Notes under the pieces: model-generated
Database searches by the model: none
What the model saw: only the letters and a program-made list of their open reading frames with translations
Told to the model about the DNA's origin: nothing
Assembly: GCA_009602725.1 (NCBI GenBank)
Contig: WELB01000044.1
Location: 69,651-100,591 of the forward strand
Source of the DNA: Spirogloea muscicola
Taxonomy: Eukaryota; Streptophyta; Zygnematophyceae; Spirogloeales; Spirogloeaceae
Length of the DNA stretch: 30,941 nucleotides
Reading direction: 5' to 3'
Shown here: in pieces, positions 9,138 through 20,100 of the stretch
Position numbering within the stretch: position 1 is the first letter of the stretch
Layout of the letters: each line of letters begins with the position of its first letter
Program-made: the position numbers and the translations under genes

Positions 9138-9574
9138 GTGCCGGCGTAGCGACTGGCGTCGGCTGCGGGGCCAGTTGCGGCCTGCTCGTCGCCGGCGGCG
9201 GCGACCAGCCGACTCCACGAGGGCTGGCGGCGCACCCCCTTGTGGGCTGGCAGCAACGGTGTTGGGCAGCCCAGCTTGGCATGCCGGTGTATGGTCCAGT
9301 TCGGGGCTGGAGCAGGTACAAGATACTACAGAGCGGGACCAAGATAAACCGCGACAGTTGACGGGGTATCAGAGCATCGCAGCCGGCCTGCCATGCTCGA
9401 AGCCAGGAGACTTCTCTCGTGGTGTCCTCCTGCTCATCTCTAACGAGCAAGGCGGCTCAGCTACCTCTATCCAGCAGATACTTAGGCTCAATTGGATCGA
9501 GCACCAAGCTATAATCTGGGGGTTGAGAGTTCGAAACTTTACCAAGCAGTCAGTATTGAGCGGCGCAGCGCAAG
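9138..9574. promoter_or_regulatory. Possible divergent promoter region
   Basis: Lies between a tentative minus-strand start (9137) and the polyprenol reductase ATG (9575). The left half is GC-rich. No TATA-like box that I trust. The divergent arrangement depends on the uncertain left gene. Confidence 0.25.
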
Positions 9575-11619
9575 ATGGAGCGCCTCTTGGAGGCCTGCCT
9601 GCAGAGGGCGGACGCAATCGAGGCCGCGCTGCACATCTACTATGGCTCCGTCCCGCTGGTCGCCCTCGTGGCGTTCCTCCCGTCTCGCCACTGTCTGCCC
9701 CTCCGGAGCCTGGTCCTGAAGGTCGTCCTCAGAGGGAAGCTCCATCGGAAGTCTCCTCAGACCTCAGCTCCCCCTTGCTGGCCCCTTCATCAGCTCATCT
9801 CACGAGCTTGGGTAAGTCCACTGTGATAGTTCAGCTGCTGGCCTCGCAAGCCCAAGAGGAGCTGCTCCCGAGTCATGTATAAGTGGCTAGGTTTGTGACA
9901 AAGAGTGGAATCAGGCCCACTGATGTCTGCGGTAGCTGGCTACCTGTAACAGGAGTGGAGTGTCCCGCAGAGCTTCTTCTCTCACTTCTACTTGCTCGGC
10001 TTCTTCTGGAATCTGTCTGTCATCGTCTGCCTTCTCCAAGATGTGAGCTCTACGCGAGCCCTGCTTTATGCTACTATATTTGCAGTCCAGCAAGCAAGGG
10101 CCCACAAGTGCTTGAGAAGCGGTCTTCTCAATGCATACGCGCGTATATGCTTACTGCAAAAGGTGTTTCGTTTCTTTCCATGCTTTGGATCTTCTAAGAT
10201 TCTCAAAGCCAGACCATCTTGCACTTGCTATTCCGGAGCTGCTGAGAGTTGTGCCGCAATTGCTACTTCTTGCAGCAATCAAATGATCACCTACATGTAC
10301 ATTGTGGCCCAGAGGGTTGGCTGTTGCTGCTGCTTCTTCAAGTGCACCTCGCAAGGCGCGCATATGAGTCTCTCATTGTGAGCACCTATAGGAAGCAAGC
10401 GCGAATGCACATCCTTGGCTACTCACTGGCGCTGAGGTACACCTTCTGCACAACTCCAGAAAGATCATTTAGGTGCATCTCTGGTCGGATTATAAGAGCC
10501 TGCATTGCAACTGCTTCTTTCAGTGGTGCATGCACCCATGGTTGGTACCCTTGCTTATGCAGCTTATGAAATGGCAGCATAGGATGATGACTTGATTATT
10601 GATCAAAAAACCTGCAGCTACTATATTCTTATATCTACAGTATTCCTCCTCCATGGCCACCGAGAGAAGACAACACGTCTAAGGCATCTTGGGGTGTGCC
10701 ATCTGGTGGGTTGCTGCTTGTTTCTGTGGGGAAGTTGGCACCAACACAAGTGCCACCTGATCCTGGTGAGCTGCCTTTGCGCTATTTGCATTGCTGCTCA
10801 TTAGTCTACTGTGCCGTTCCAGGAGGGTTTACGTTGAAACTCATGTCTATGCTGTGGCAATATGCGGCAATTAGCAGGCTGTCAAGCTGCAGCACAGTGC
10901 TACATCTGCTGTGGGTGTTACAACCTTTTTCTGAATTCCTCAGGAATACACATGAATGAAGTTTGTGTCAAGTTAGGAAGCAATGGCCTGTTGCAGGCAT
11001 CTTTGCGGGACTCTAGGCACTCGGAAGCCGCTGCTCAGGAGACTGAGAAGGTCTACAGAGTTCCATACGGAGACTGGTTCTACTACGTCTCGTGCCCGCA
11101 CTATACTGCTGAAATCGTGAGCTCGTGACTACGAACTTCTGGCAACCATAGCCATTCTGAGATTCTGTCCTGCCCTGTGGGCTAATATGCGTAAGCACCA
11201 TCTAGTAGTGCTGTTCGCAGCTCTGGCCGTGAGATGGCACGACTTTGCTGACTGGTCAGCAGCCTTGGGATGTCCTAGGTCATCTACATTGGATTCATTG
11301 CTGCCAGTGGCTGTGGTGACGTCACTCTGTATCTCCTTCTGGCCTTTGTGGTAAGTGGTTCTTGTGCCTGGCTTACATGCCAAATCCTTAGGAGTAAGTG
11401 AATGAGCATCAGAGCTGTCCCTCAGTTGCTACAGGGGCTACAATCAAATGAACCGCTGTTGCAGATTGCTTCTTACAAGACCTTATTTCCGCTTGTGCTC
11501 CTCATATGCTGCAGTTTGCCAATTTGATCATTGTGGCCGTCCCTACTCATGCTTGGTATCGGCAGACCTTTGAGACCTACCCTAAGAACAGAACAGCAAT
11601 GATCCCTTACTATCTTTAA
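9575..11619 (+). CDS. Polyprenol reductase (SRD5A3/DFG10 type), 7 exons
   Basis: Exons 9575-9811, 9971-10042, 10276-10436, 10618-10765, 10997-11116, 11279-11350 and 11515-11619 join in frame into 304 residues; each intron is GT-AG, 159-233 bases. Family landmarks in order: N-terminal YGSVPLVALVAFLPS near 20-35, FFSHFYLLGFFWN from 81, QARMHILGY in exon 3, LFLWGSWHQHKCHLIL at the end of exon 4, GDWFYYVSCPHYTAEI at 231-246, ASGCGDVTLYLLLAFV in exon 6, and the C-terminal ETYPKNRTAMIPYYL. These match the steroid 5-alpha-reductase C-terminal domain of polyprenol reductases, which convert polyprenol to dolichol in the ER for N-glycosylation and GPI anchors. Length is close to the human (about 318) and plant enzymes. 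Several membrane segments. No TGTAA found just downstream. Confidence 0.88.
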
Positions 11620-11976
11620 ATTCGCCCCCTCTTCTTGTTACTCTTAGTGGTGGTTGCAAAGTGCAATACAGCAGTCAAGGAGATATTACACATGGCGACA
11701 CTTTTCTTGCTTCTTTTGTACAGCATAGGTCAGCACGAAATTAAGAGATACATATGTCATTCCATGGCTGCCACCCTCTCTCATCTGGTGGCCTGATTCT
11801 GCTTCTGTGGACAAGATGGTCAATGTACGACATGCGCTGACAGTGTGTGACAGTCAGTTCTTGAACTGCATCGTGATTTTGAGACGCGTTCGCCAAGTTC
11901 CCAGGTGCCCTACTAGTTAACAAGGTGGTTGGAGCTGGACACATGGGGGCTGCTTTCGCGGCTTATAGCAGGCTCC
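11620..11976. other. 3' flank of polyprenol reductase, no supported gene
   Basis: Likely contains the 3'-UTR of the gene ending at 11619. No TGTAA motif and no repeat module seen. Confidence 0.35.
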
Positions 11977-12180
11977 ATGGCTTGCAAGGCAGCAGATTTG
12001 GCACGCTCTGTGGCTGTTGAAGCAAGCCTCTTTACCGAGCACCTGCGTATATATGAGGAGCAGAGCAGACAGATAAGGGAGGGTCATTGGCAGGATATGG
12101 GTTTGGAAACGATAAATAGCATGTTGACATGCTACCTTGTACGGGTTATGCACAGGAGTGATGTTGTTGTATGTGCGTAG
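11977..12180 (+). CDS. Short open frame, possible small protein
   Basis: 67 codons from ATG 11977 to TAG. The first two thirds look helical and amphipathic (ACKAADLARSVAVEASLFTE). No splice support, no family, no good context. It may be a chance frame or part of an unmodelled gene. Confidence 0.2.
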   Translation: MACKAADLARSVAVEASLFTEHLRIYEEQSRQIREGHWQDMGLETINSMLTCYLVRVMHRSDVVVCA

Positions 12181-12279
12181 AAACATTGAGAGGCGCGGCA
12201 GCTTAGGAAGATGCCAGTCCTGCATGTCTGCAGCCTGCTCTGTTGCGTGCCGAGTCGCTTCCAAGTGCGTTTCCGCCTG

Positions 12280-12350
12280 GACAACGTACTGGCTTGAGTT
12301 GGCCTCCCGTTCATTTCATGCGCACCGCGCGCCTTCCGCCAAGAAGTAAG
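12280..12350 (+). mobile_element. LINE 3'-UTR fragment
   Basis: GGCCTCCCGTTCATTTCATG followed by CGCACCGCGCGCCTTC matches 1970-2012 in the same orientation and the UTR ends at 1551 and 14522 inverted. Confidence 0.55.
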
Positions 12351-12367
12351 CGCGGCCAGATCAACTG

Positions 12368-12540
12368 GTGGCTGGGAGAGGCCAGCCCAAAGGAATGGAC
12401 ACGGTCTCAAGGAGCCGGAGTGCTAAGGACTGAGACAGCAGCAAACGGACTCTCAGTAAAGTCTAGTCAGTAGATGCAAGTCTGAATAGCTAGCAGGCGG
12501 AAAGACGTCGCCCTGACGGACGCCCTGACGCCAAGAGCTA
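12368..12540 (-). mobile_element. LINE 3' end, 5'-truncated copy
   Basis: On the minus strand, from about 12528: RQGDVFPPASYSDLHLLTR, matching FRQGDTFPAASLSDVRLLTR of the 21.1 kb copy. Then a UTR ends in GGGCTGGCCTCTCCCAGCC near 12371-12391, with the ACCGTGTCCATTCCTTT segment between. It converges with the plus-strand fragment at 12280-12350. Confidence 0.65.
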
Positions 12541-12594
12541 TGAACAAGGCGAACAGGTCAGACGAGGTTTCAGGATTCAAGGTTCAGCCCATCG

Positions 12595-12716
12595 AAGCCC
12601 CCATCCTCCAACGAGTCTTTCAGCTGGCCCCTTCTCGTCCTTAGTTCATTCTTTTCTGGGCTCGCTTTTCCCAGCCCCTATCCTCAATGGGCGAGCCCTT
12701 CTCTCTTTCAGCCCAC
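12595..12716 (+). mobile_element. LINE 3'-UTR fragment
   Basis: TTCTTTTCTGGGCTCGCTTTTCCCAGCCCCTATCCTCAATGGGCGAGCCCTTCTCTC is the same module order as at 3407-3505. No coding tail recognised upstream. Confidence 0.55.
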
Positions 12717-13125
12717 ACATCCCACTCGACACACTCCTAGGCCCCTTGCCCAGCCGCCGCCGCTGCCGCCGCCTGTCCCACCGCCACCTGCGGGGCCCCC
12801 TGCCGCAGCACTGGCCCGCAGATAACATTGGGAAGCGCAGATTATTCCCCCACGGAACGGGCCTTGCCAAACCGAATTGCCCTTGCGCGCCATGGCCAGG
12901 CAGGTTCGAGCTGGCATGGCCGCGGCCCGGACGCGAGGCTGCCCGCGGCGGCCTGCGGCTGCGTAACTCTCCGCGGAGCCCGACGCCGTGGAACGGCCAC
13001 CGCCGTCGTCGCGCCTGGATGGCGTCTCGGTGCTCTCCCCCGCGGGCTGGCCCACTGCCGGCCCTGAACGCCGCCTTCTCCTGAGCTGGGCGGGGGCTCT
13101 GCGGCGGCACACGGCCGCGACACAC
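12717..13125 (+). promoter_or_regulatory. GC-rich 5' region of the following gene
   Basis: Strongly GC-rich stretch immediately upstream of the ATG at 13126. It contains a short upstream open frame (ATG 13018, about 21 codons, ending TGA near 13083). It also reads open on the minus strand with an Arg-rich composition, which I take as an effect of base composition. Confidence 0.35.
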
Positions 13126-14258
13126 ATGGCCAGCAACCCGGATCCGCCTCCGAAGACGTACACCAGGAGGCCCAGGGTGCAACGCAGCAGCTCGCTGGGT
13201 AAGGCCAACCGTCATATTTGTTGTTGTCCGCAAAACACAGATGAGGACCTTGGCAGCAGCCATGGGCTGCACGGCTGTTCATCGCACTCCTGCACGGTAG
13301 CACCCCCGACATTGGACTTGCTTGTAGGGATATGCTGAGACTGCTTATCCGAGGAGTCTCTTACTTCTCACCTTGTTGGCTCGAGAGGGACTGCTTAGGA
13401 TGCTGCTTGATGTGGTAATCGCTTCGAGCGCCGTCAGTGACCACCTCCTTTCCATCTGAGACACGCCCGTTGGGTGTATGGCCGAGGTGCAGACAGCAGT
13501 GCGGCTCCTGAGCCAATTTCAAAGCAGCCCTTCCTGTACCGCATGCGGGGAGCATTCAGTGTGCTGCTGCTAGCCAACCTGCTTGTCGGAGGTGAGCTGT
13601 AATTGTCCCGCAGGTGTCCTGACATCCTTGGGCTATGTCCTCAGCTCCGTCATTCGCTTTCAAATTTGTCTCACACAAGACAGGACATTTTGACCAATAG
13701 AGATTACTCCTTCTGAAGACATGCAAGGTTCCTGTCCACTACCGAGCTGCTGTAGTGCAGAAACAATTGCACTTCTTGAAGAACTTAAGTCAGACTTTAG
13801 CTGGTGAATTGAAGAAATAGCTTGATCATGGCGAAAGAAGACCACTGTCGCAACACCTTGCAGGTTACCTGCTATCCAAAAGCTCTCCGAGGAAGCGCAA
13901 GGGCGAGAAAGGTGATAGCAGCGAGAAGGAGGCGAAACCACTTGCTGTTGAAGCTGTCTCAGAGCAGAAGCAACCAGTCCACTCTGATTCAAGCAGAATG
14001 GAATCCACAGAGCATGTACCAAGTCCCGAAATCCCTACTGACACTGTTAGCTTGACCTTTAGCCGGAGTCAATTACCTACAGAGCTGACTGCTGCAGACA
14101 GGCAGAAGCTCCTCGAGTGGATGCTTGAAGCAAAAAGGAAAGAACGATTCCAAAGTGGTGCAGAAAAGGTGCAGAATGATGCTGACAAGCGCCTCATCAA
14201 GGATGTGCTCAGGGGCAAAACTTCCTGGCATCCTCTTTGTAGCAGCGGGAGCTCTTAG
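13126..14258 (+). CDS. Unknown basic protein, two exons (155 aa)
   Basis: Exon 1 (13126-13198) opens with ATG in good context (ACACATGGCC) and encodes MASNPDPPPKTYTRRPRVQR-SSSL, leaving one base at a clear donor (CTGG|GTAAGG). Exon 2 (13864-14258) follows CACCTTGCAG and resumes in phase with GYLLSKSSPRKRKGEKGDSS. The middle is Glu/Ser-rich and low complexity, and the end is a charged helix (ADRQKLLEWMLEAKRKERFQ, then KRLIKDVLRG) before TAG. The PRKRKGEK cluster resembles a nuclear localisation signal. The 665-base intron is long compared with others here, so an extra exon is possible. No family recognised. TGTAA motifs lie about 190 bases downstream. Confidence 0.55.
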
Positions 14259-14446
14259 TATGCAACATCATGTCTCTAATATTTCAGTGCATGACTTAGG
14301 AACTGCTGATACCTAAGCGGCTGGTGGATCTTGCCATGAGATAAGTCACGTGCATTGTTGTGTTCCATGCTGAACGCGTCCAGTACTCCTTGATAACTTC
14401 CTCACGGAGGCTGACCACTTTGACAGAGACTTTGTGCCTATCATGC

Positions 14447-14461
14447 TGTAACATGCTGTAA
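14447..14461 (+). terminator. Possible polyadenylation signals (two TGTAA)
   Basis: TGTAA at 14447-14451 and again at 14457-14461 within CATGCTGTAACATGCTGTAA, about 190 bases after the TAG of the unknown basic protein. TGTAA is the usual poly(A) signal in green algae. A third copy lies near 14514. Confidence 0.35.
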
Positions 14462-14521
14462 GCTAACATAGTGGGATGTGGCACGATTTAGAGCACACTG
14501 TAGGAGTGGAAGTTTGTAAAA

Positions 14522-14852
14522 AGAGAGAAGGCGCGCGGTGCGCATGAAATTGAAAGGGAGGCCAATTCTAGCCTTACAAATGTCCTGTTAAGTGGGTAAT
14601 TAGCTGGCTAGGGGGACATTAATATCCCCGAGTGAGCACATGCATATCTGACAAGCTATACTGAGGCGCCAACCCACCACCACGGAAGCCATTAGCCTGG
14701 GCTAATGCACGACCAGCACGCTGGTGTATCGCGAGTGCATGGGAGCGCTGTAGACTCAATGATAGTCGCATTCTATAGCATGCAATGATGGCTTGCGGGG
14801 CGCTCGAATGCCCCAAGCTACGCGCCCGACTAACGTCGGCGGGCATCGACAT
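14522..14852 (-). mobile_element. LINE 3' end, subfamily 2 copy
   Basis: The tail frame is intact from about 14790 to TAA at 14619-14621 (YRMRLSLSLQRSHALAIHQR..., ending SDMHVLTRGY). The 3'-UTR runs to about 14522 and ends with the GGCGCGCGGTGCGCATGAAA motif. It is about 94% identical over 240 bp to 1551-1795. The 5' limit of the fragment is uncertain. Confidence 0.75.
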
Positions 14853-14988
14853 GCAGTGCCAGGCGATGGAGGAGGGAAAGAAGACAAGAGAAGCACAGCT
14901 CTATTCCTCTTCTATTACCTACTTTCCTGTGCTCAAACTGTTCCTTTGTCTACTCTTTGAATGTCTGTCATGTACCATAAAAGTGTGA

Positions 14989-14994
14989 GAGAGA

Positions 14995-15091
<97 letters not shown>

Positions 15092-15240
15092 NNNNNNNNN
15101 NNNNNNNNNNNNNNNNNNNNNNNNNNNNNNNNNNNNNNNNNNNNNNNNNNNNNNNNNNNNNNNNNNNNNNNNNNNNNNNNNNNNNNNNNNGAGGGAGGGA
15201 GGGAGAGAGAGAGAGAGAGAAATATATATATATATATATA
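14989..15240. repeat. (GA)n and (TA)n microsatellite with 99-base assembly gap
   Basis: Uninterrupted GA repeat from about 14998 to 15091, unknown bases at 15092-15190, then GAGGGAGGGAGG, more GA units and a (TA)n run at about 15222-15240. The true length of the repeat is not known. Confidence 0.95.
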
Positions 15241-16179
15241 TTTGTTTTCCTTGTGGTTGTGAGAGCGCCCATGCATAGTCTGAGTGCTTGGATGCAAGTG
15301 TAGAGGACGTCAGAACAGCTGATGGCTGATGGCACAGTGAAAGTCTACATTACTGCTCTGTGGGGGCCATAAGGAGGCCTTCGAACGGGGCGATGTCTGC
15401 AGCACCTTTCCACCTCTAGCTGCAACATATTTGCCTTGTAAAAGTGTGGCGACTTTTTAGCGATATCTTACTCTAGAGGGACCATCAGTGTGAGGCGATT
15501 TGAAACTTGACGGAGTGAAGCGTCTGTTCTTGATAGTGGTGGTAGTGATGACCAGATCTTGTGTTGCATGCAGAGCTGGAGATGAGACATGAGACCATCT
15601 AGCACCATTGAGCTACACATGTCACACTTTCGCCTGCTGGCATGTCTCGGAGGTGTGTGTAGACACCTGACCACGCCCTGTGGAGGTTCTATACTTATAC
15701 GGTATTGGCTTCGGGGTGGGACGAATGTACGGAGCCTCTTGCTTTGTGTCGTTGCCTTTGTGCAGAAATTGGGCACCCAGCTTCCAGCCTCCATGCGTCA
15801 TTGACATAAGTACATCGGTGGCGTGGCAGCGGCATGTGGGTTGAGTCAGAACGAAGCGCAGGATTGCCGGCTAGGGTTCACCAGGTGGTTACGCGCTTTG
15901 CTGGTTGATTTGCCCTTCACACGTCGGCGCTTGCCTGGGGTTCCTCTTCCCTTCACTCAGCTCATTAAGATGCTATTGCGGACACGCAGGTACTAGGAGG
16001 GCCCTGAGCTACCCGGTCGGCAGCTCCAAGTCGGGTGGATGCACGAACTCTATCTGTGAGCTGGCTGTCACAGTCAAGCTTAGTGTCCTGCACTACAGCC
16101 GCTTTCGCGATTAACACTTGACACAGTCTTGCTTATCGCTTTTGCCCTCCACGGGGCCGCCCTCAATGAAAGAGAAGCG
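15241..16179. other. No supported gene
   Basis: Short open frames on both strands without splice or family support, and no repeat module recognised. Confidence 0.4.
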
Positions 16180-16530
16180 AGAATGCGGCTGCTACTATTG
16201 AAAGAGCCGTTAAAAGCCAGCGAGGTGCATGCAGAGGGTGTTCATGATTATGGTCAAGGAAAGGCGCTCCCAGGCGCTCAGGCACCAGCCCTGGCTGTCG
16301 TCAGCTGGTGTCATGAGATATTGGGTATAGTCCTCGAACAATCCTTGGCATGCATTGCCTTGCAAAAGAGAGAGTGTATCTGAGGCGGCGAAGGCTGTGG
16401 ATGGCCAGCCATACAAGAGAGCAGGGCAAAGGAAGTGAGCTCTTCCATAGGTATGGAGATTGTATTGAGTGATGGAGGGCTTGAGTGGCCAAGTACGAAG
16501 GCAAGCACATCGATACACAGCGTAGGAAAG
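16180..16530 (-). mobile_element. LINE 3'-UTR remnants
   Basis: Bases 16180-16253 match 20735-20800 (GGCTGCTAC/GATATT..AAAGAGC, AAAGCCAGC, GTGTTCATGA). Bases 16455-16515 carry the GTGATGGAGGGC..GGCCAAGTAC module seen at 4516-4550. Together they form the far 3' part of a LINE array that continues to the right. Confidence 0.55.
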
Positions 16531-16534
16531 AAGT

Positions 16535-17106
16535 TCGCCCGATTTAAGAAGGTGGCTGGGGAAGGCCAGCCCAAAAAGAATTCGGCTCTTGGGACAAGGT
16601 CCAAAGAGCCGAAAGGCGCCTAAACATGACAGCTATGCACGAGACTACAGCTCAGGGGAGCTTAGTAAGCCGAGCTTAGTAACCCCGCGTTAGCAGCAGC
16701 AAGTCTGAGTAACTTGCTAGCTGGAAAGAAGAATGCGGCTGCTGAACAAAAGAGCGTAGGGACGGAGTTAAAGAAGAAAGTGCTCGCCCATAGAAAAAGA
16801 GAGGCTAGCAAAGCCAGCCCGCAAAAAAATGGTCAATATCCAGAGGCCACACAAAGGTGCCGAAGAGAAGAAACTACACAACTAGACAAGAAATGATGCA
16901 GATGAAAGCTCAGTACCCGCGAGTGAGCTTCAGCAAGTCAGAGTAACTCGAAGCTGGGAAAGATGAAGTGCGCGCCCATAGAGAAGAGAGGCTGGCAAAG
17001 CCAGCCCAAAAGAGACTGGACAATGTCCGAAGCCAAAGAAAGAGGAGCCGAAGAAAGGACTACACTACAAAACACTGCAGAACACAGAAACGATGCAGAG
17101 GGAAGC
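16535..17106 (-). mobile_element. Tandem LINE 3'-end units downstream of the long element
   Basis: Two further copies of the extreme coding end follow the long element head to tail. One ends YSDLLKLTRGY with TGA at 16910-16912; the other ends YSDLLLLTRGY with TAA at 16677-16679, with a frameshift just before. The stops are 197 and 233 bases apart. Each unit carries the 3'-UTR module GGCTGGC-TTT-GCCAGCC (near 16985-17005, 16808-16822 and 16553-16572). The last one is followed by a 15-bp hairpin (TTCGGCTCTTGGGAC at 16581-16595 against 16599-16613, one mismatch). Confidence 0.7.
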
Positions 17107-20100
17107 TCAGTACCCACGAGTGAGCAACATCAGGTCTGAGTAGCTCGCTGCAGGGAAAGAGGCACTCCGCCAAGATCCAGAGGCGGCGGCCATAGCACGG
17201 CCTGCGCGCGTGTGGACGGCGTGGGCAAGGGAGCGTTGAAGCGATACGGCCAGGCACATGCGGAAGACTTGTGCGAGCGAACCGGCGGCGTTGAAGCCGG
17301 GCATCGCCCTTGGCAGACCCGGTCAATGACCTGGCGGGCAACCCGCTGAATGAGATCCAGCCAGCGGCTGCGAAAGCCCCGTGTACATCCATCGCCAGGG
17401 CCGCGAATTCATCCCCCACCGGATGATCAGCATATTTTCGCTCCTTGCCCCGGGCCGCCTGGCCGACCGCGTGCCCTGCAAACGACGCCGATCTGGTGGG
17501 ATTGGCGGAGTCAATGCAGTCAGTTGTCACCACATCAGCGATGATGCGAGGACCGCCGCCGGGCGGGATGGCGACCAGGTCGGCGCGTCGCGTATGGAGC
17601 TGGCCGTCCGCGCCCAGCTGGATGGGCATGATGGAGGAGTTCTCCACCGCGACCTTGAAGCCCGCCTCCGAAAGCACCCCCTGCATACCATCGCGCAGGA
17701 GGTCGTGGGAAGCGGTCCGCTCGCCCCCGTGTGCGCAACGGAGCATGTGGGCGGCCACCTCCGCAGGATCAACGTGACAGGCACCGCACTCGCATTGAGT
17801 GACGCCCACGAGGCAGGGAGGGAGGAGGCCCAAGAGCCGGTGGACCGCCGTCCGGAAGACCTCGTCGGGCATAGTGAGCGCCGCGTGGAGTGGGAGCGCT
17901 GATAGCCACGCCGCCGCCCCAGGGGAGGAGGCTGAGAGCAGCCGGGCGCGCCCTCGAAGGTCAGCCGGAGGGAGAAGCTCCACCACCTGGTCGGAGGCCG
18001 CTTGTTCAACCAGCGCCGAGTAGCGTGCCTGGGCACGCTGGTCTGGGGTGTGGGCGAGGTGGATGAAAGGAACGGCCTGTTCCGACATGTGGGGGCGGAC
18101 CGCCAGGAGCCCGTCGCGGGCAGAGCGGAGGGCAACCTGAAAAGGCAGCTGACCGATCTCCACCTCAACTGCCGCCCGCTCCAGGGCGCGCTGGCCGTGC
18201 ACGAGGAACCTCTGGCACATTGGGGCTGCCACCTGAGCCCAGCTACCCATGTAGGCCGCCTCGCAGCTGCGGGCAACTGAGCGGCATCCCAAGCCGCCAC
18301 GGCTGTCGGCAGGCTAGCCTGCAGCAGCGCAGCTGGTGTGGTGAGGAACGCGGGGTGCTGCACCAGGGTGGCCGCGGACGCCAGGATGCCGGATCAAAGG
18401 CCGCATATGCTGCCTTCACCGCTGACGAGGGGGGGATGGTGCGGGCCAGATATTGTGGCCGCTGAGCAATGCACCGTGTCAGCATCGCGGTCGCCAGCTG
18501 CATGTCTTGCAGCGTGTGGAGACGGTCCGCTGGCCGGAGGTGTTCCTGCAGCCGCGCCTGCAGATGCTCCGTCACGAAGGCAGGTGCGCCTAGGGGGACG
18601 CCGAGGAGGGTGAGGCCCCCGGCTGGTGTCTGGCAACCCTCGGGCAGGCGCAGGTGGGCTGGTAGGCCCTGAGGGGACCAGGCGCTACACTTGTCCGCCC
18701 GAATATCCAGGTCGATCGCGTTCAGCTGCACTTGGAGGGTGTCAAAGGCAGCTGCGACATCCTCTGGCTTCCCCACCAGCATGGTGTCATCAGCGTATGT
18801 TGGCACGAGGACGCCGGGGTGAACCGCGACCGTTGCCTGGAGCGCACGGTGATGTGCCAGCGCATAGTAGAACCCCGCCAGTGGATCCCCTTGGCGCGCG
18901 CCCCTGGTGGAGTGGAGGGTCTCCAGCGCATCACACCCCGCCCACCACTGCAGCTCGCATGGCTGATCGTACCCCAGCCTGAAGAAGGGTAGAAGGCTGG
19001 GGAAGGCCTCTCTCAGCTCCTCCGCGATGACACCACGATCAACGCTGTTGAAGGCGTTGCAGACGTCGACCGCCGTGGCCACCCACTCAGGATGCAGGTC
19101 CAGGGCGGCCCGTACACTGGCACGACCGTCTCACCGCCGCTCCGCAGCCCCGCACCAAACTGTTGGGGCGCCAGGTGTGCCTGCCCTGCGTGCTGTTGCC
19201 AAAGCGCACGCCCCACCAGGCGGTAGAGCACCTCACCGATGGCGATGGGCCCGACCCCTCCACCGGCCTTGCTGAGCGCCAGCAGTGTACTGGTGCACAG
19301 GACGCCGCGAACGCTCTCCGGGACCTGGTCGCGAGCGAGGAGCTGGCACAACTGGTGGAGCGCCTGGAAGTCGGCCGGGTCGCCCTCCAGGAAGATCTCC
19401 CGGAGATGCTCGGTGAGCATGTGGGAAGGACCTCCCGCGGCCGCGCGGCGGCTGCTCTGCAGGGCCCTCCGCAGGGCGTCGGCTTCGAGGACCACCTCCT
19501 CCGGCGGTGCGAAGGTGGCCAGCCACGGGGGCAGGGGGGTGCGAGCTGCAGGGTGCAGGGACTCCAGGGCCGCTCTTGTGGCAGCATTGGTGGGCGCCAG
19601 CACCGCGTCGTCCAGGGCCTGGACCGCCCTTGACAACTCGCCCGCGTGACCGAAACGCAGAGCCCGGCAAAGATTGGCGGCCCTGTCTGGTGCGGCCCGC
19701 GCATCACCTCGGTTCGCCGCCGAGGCCGCCACCGCTGCGTCATGGCGTGCGAGAAGCTCCTCCCAATGGCCGCTCTCGAACAATCGGACGCGCTCCAGAA
19801 GGGGCTGCTGGCCCTGCCAGCGGCTGTCGTGGGGAGCCCGGCCGAGCAGAAGCCGGGGGAAGAGGAGAAATTGCTTCCAAGCCGCCTCGTCCCGGTGGTC
19901 CCTGGCAATCCGCTGCATCGCCGGGCGGAGCGCGCGGCGAATGTGCGGGCGCACCCCGCCGGGCACATGGTGGAGGAGCGGGAGGGCCGCCTGGCGGTGG
20001 ATGGCAGCGAGGTCGAGGCCGGCCAGCCACTGCCAGTGTCGAGGCGTGGGAGGGGTTGGCGCGGGAGGGACAGGCCTGCCTGGTCTGCCCAGGCGGCCGC

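Noticed and set aside
9001-9882. 293-codon plus-strand open frame overlapping the start of polyprenol reductase
   Set aside because: It lies in another register than the conserved exon at 9575-9811 and reads as low-complexity Arg/Ala/Pro-rich sequence, so it is a shadow of GC-rich DNA.
12646-13312. Minus-strand open frames of 150-208 codons in the GC-rich stretch
   Set aside because: Arg/Gly-rich composition in several registers at once, and the plus strand has a better-supported start and splice donor at 13126-13198.
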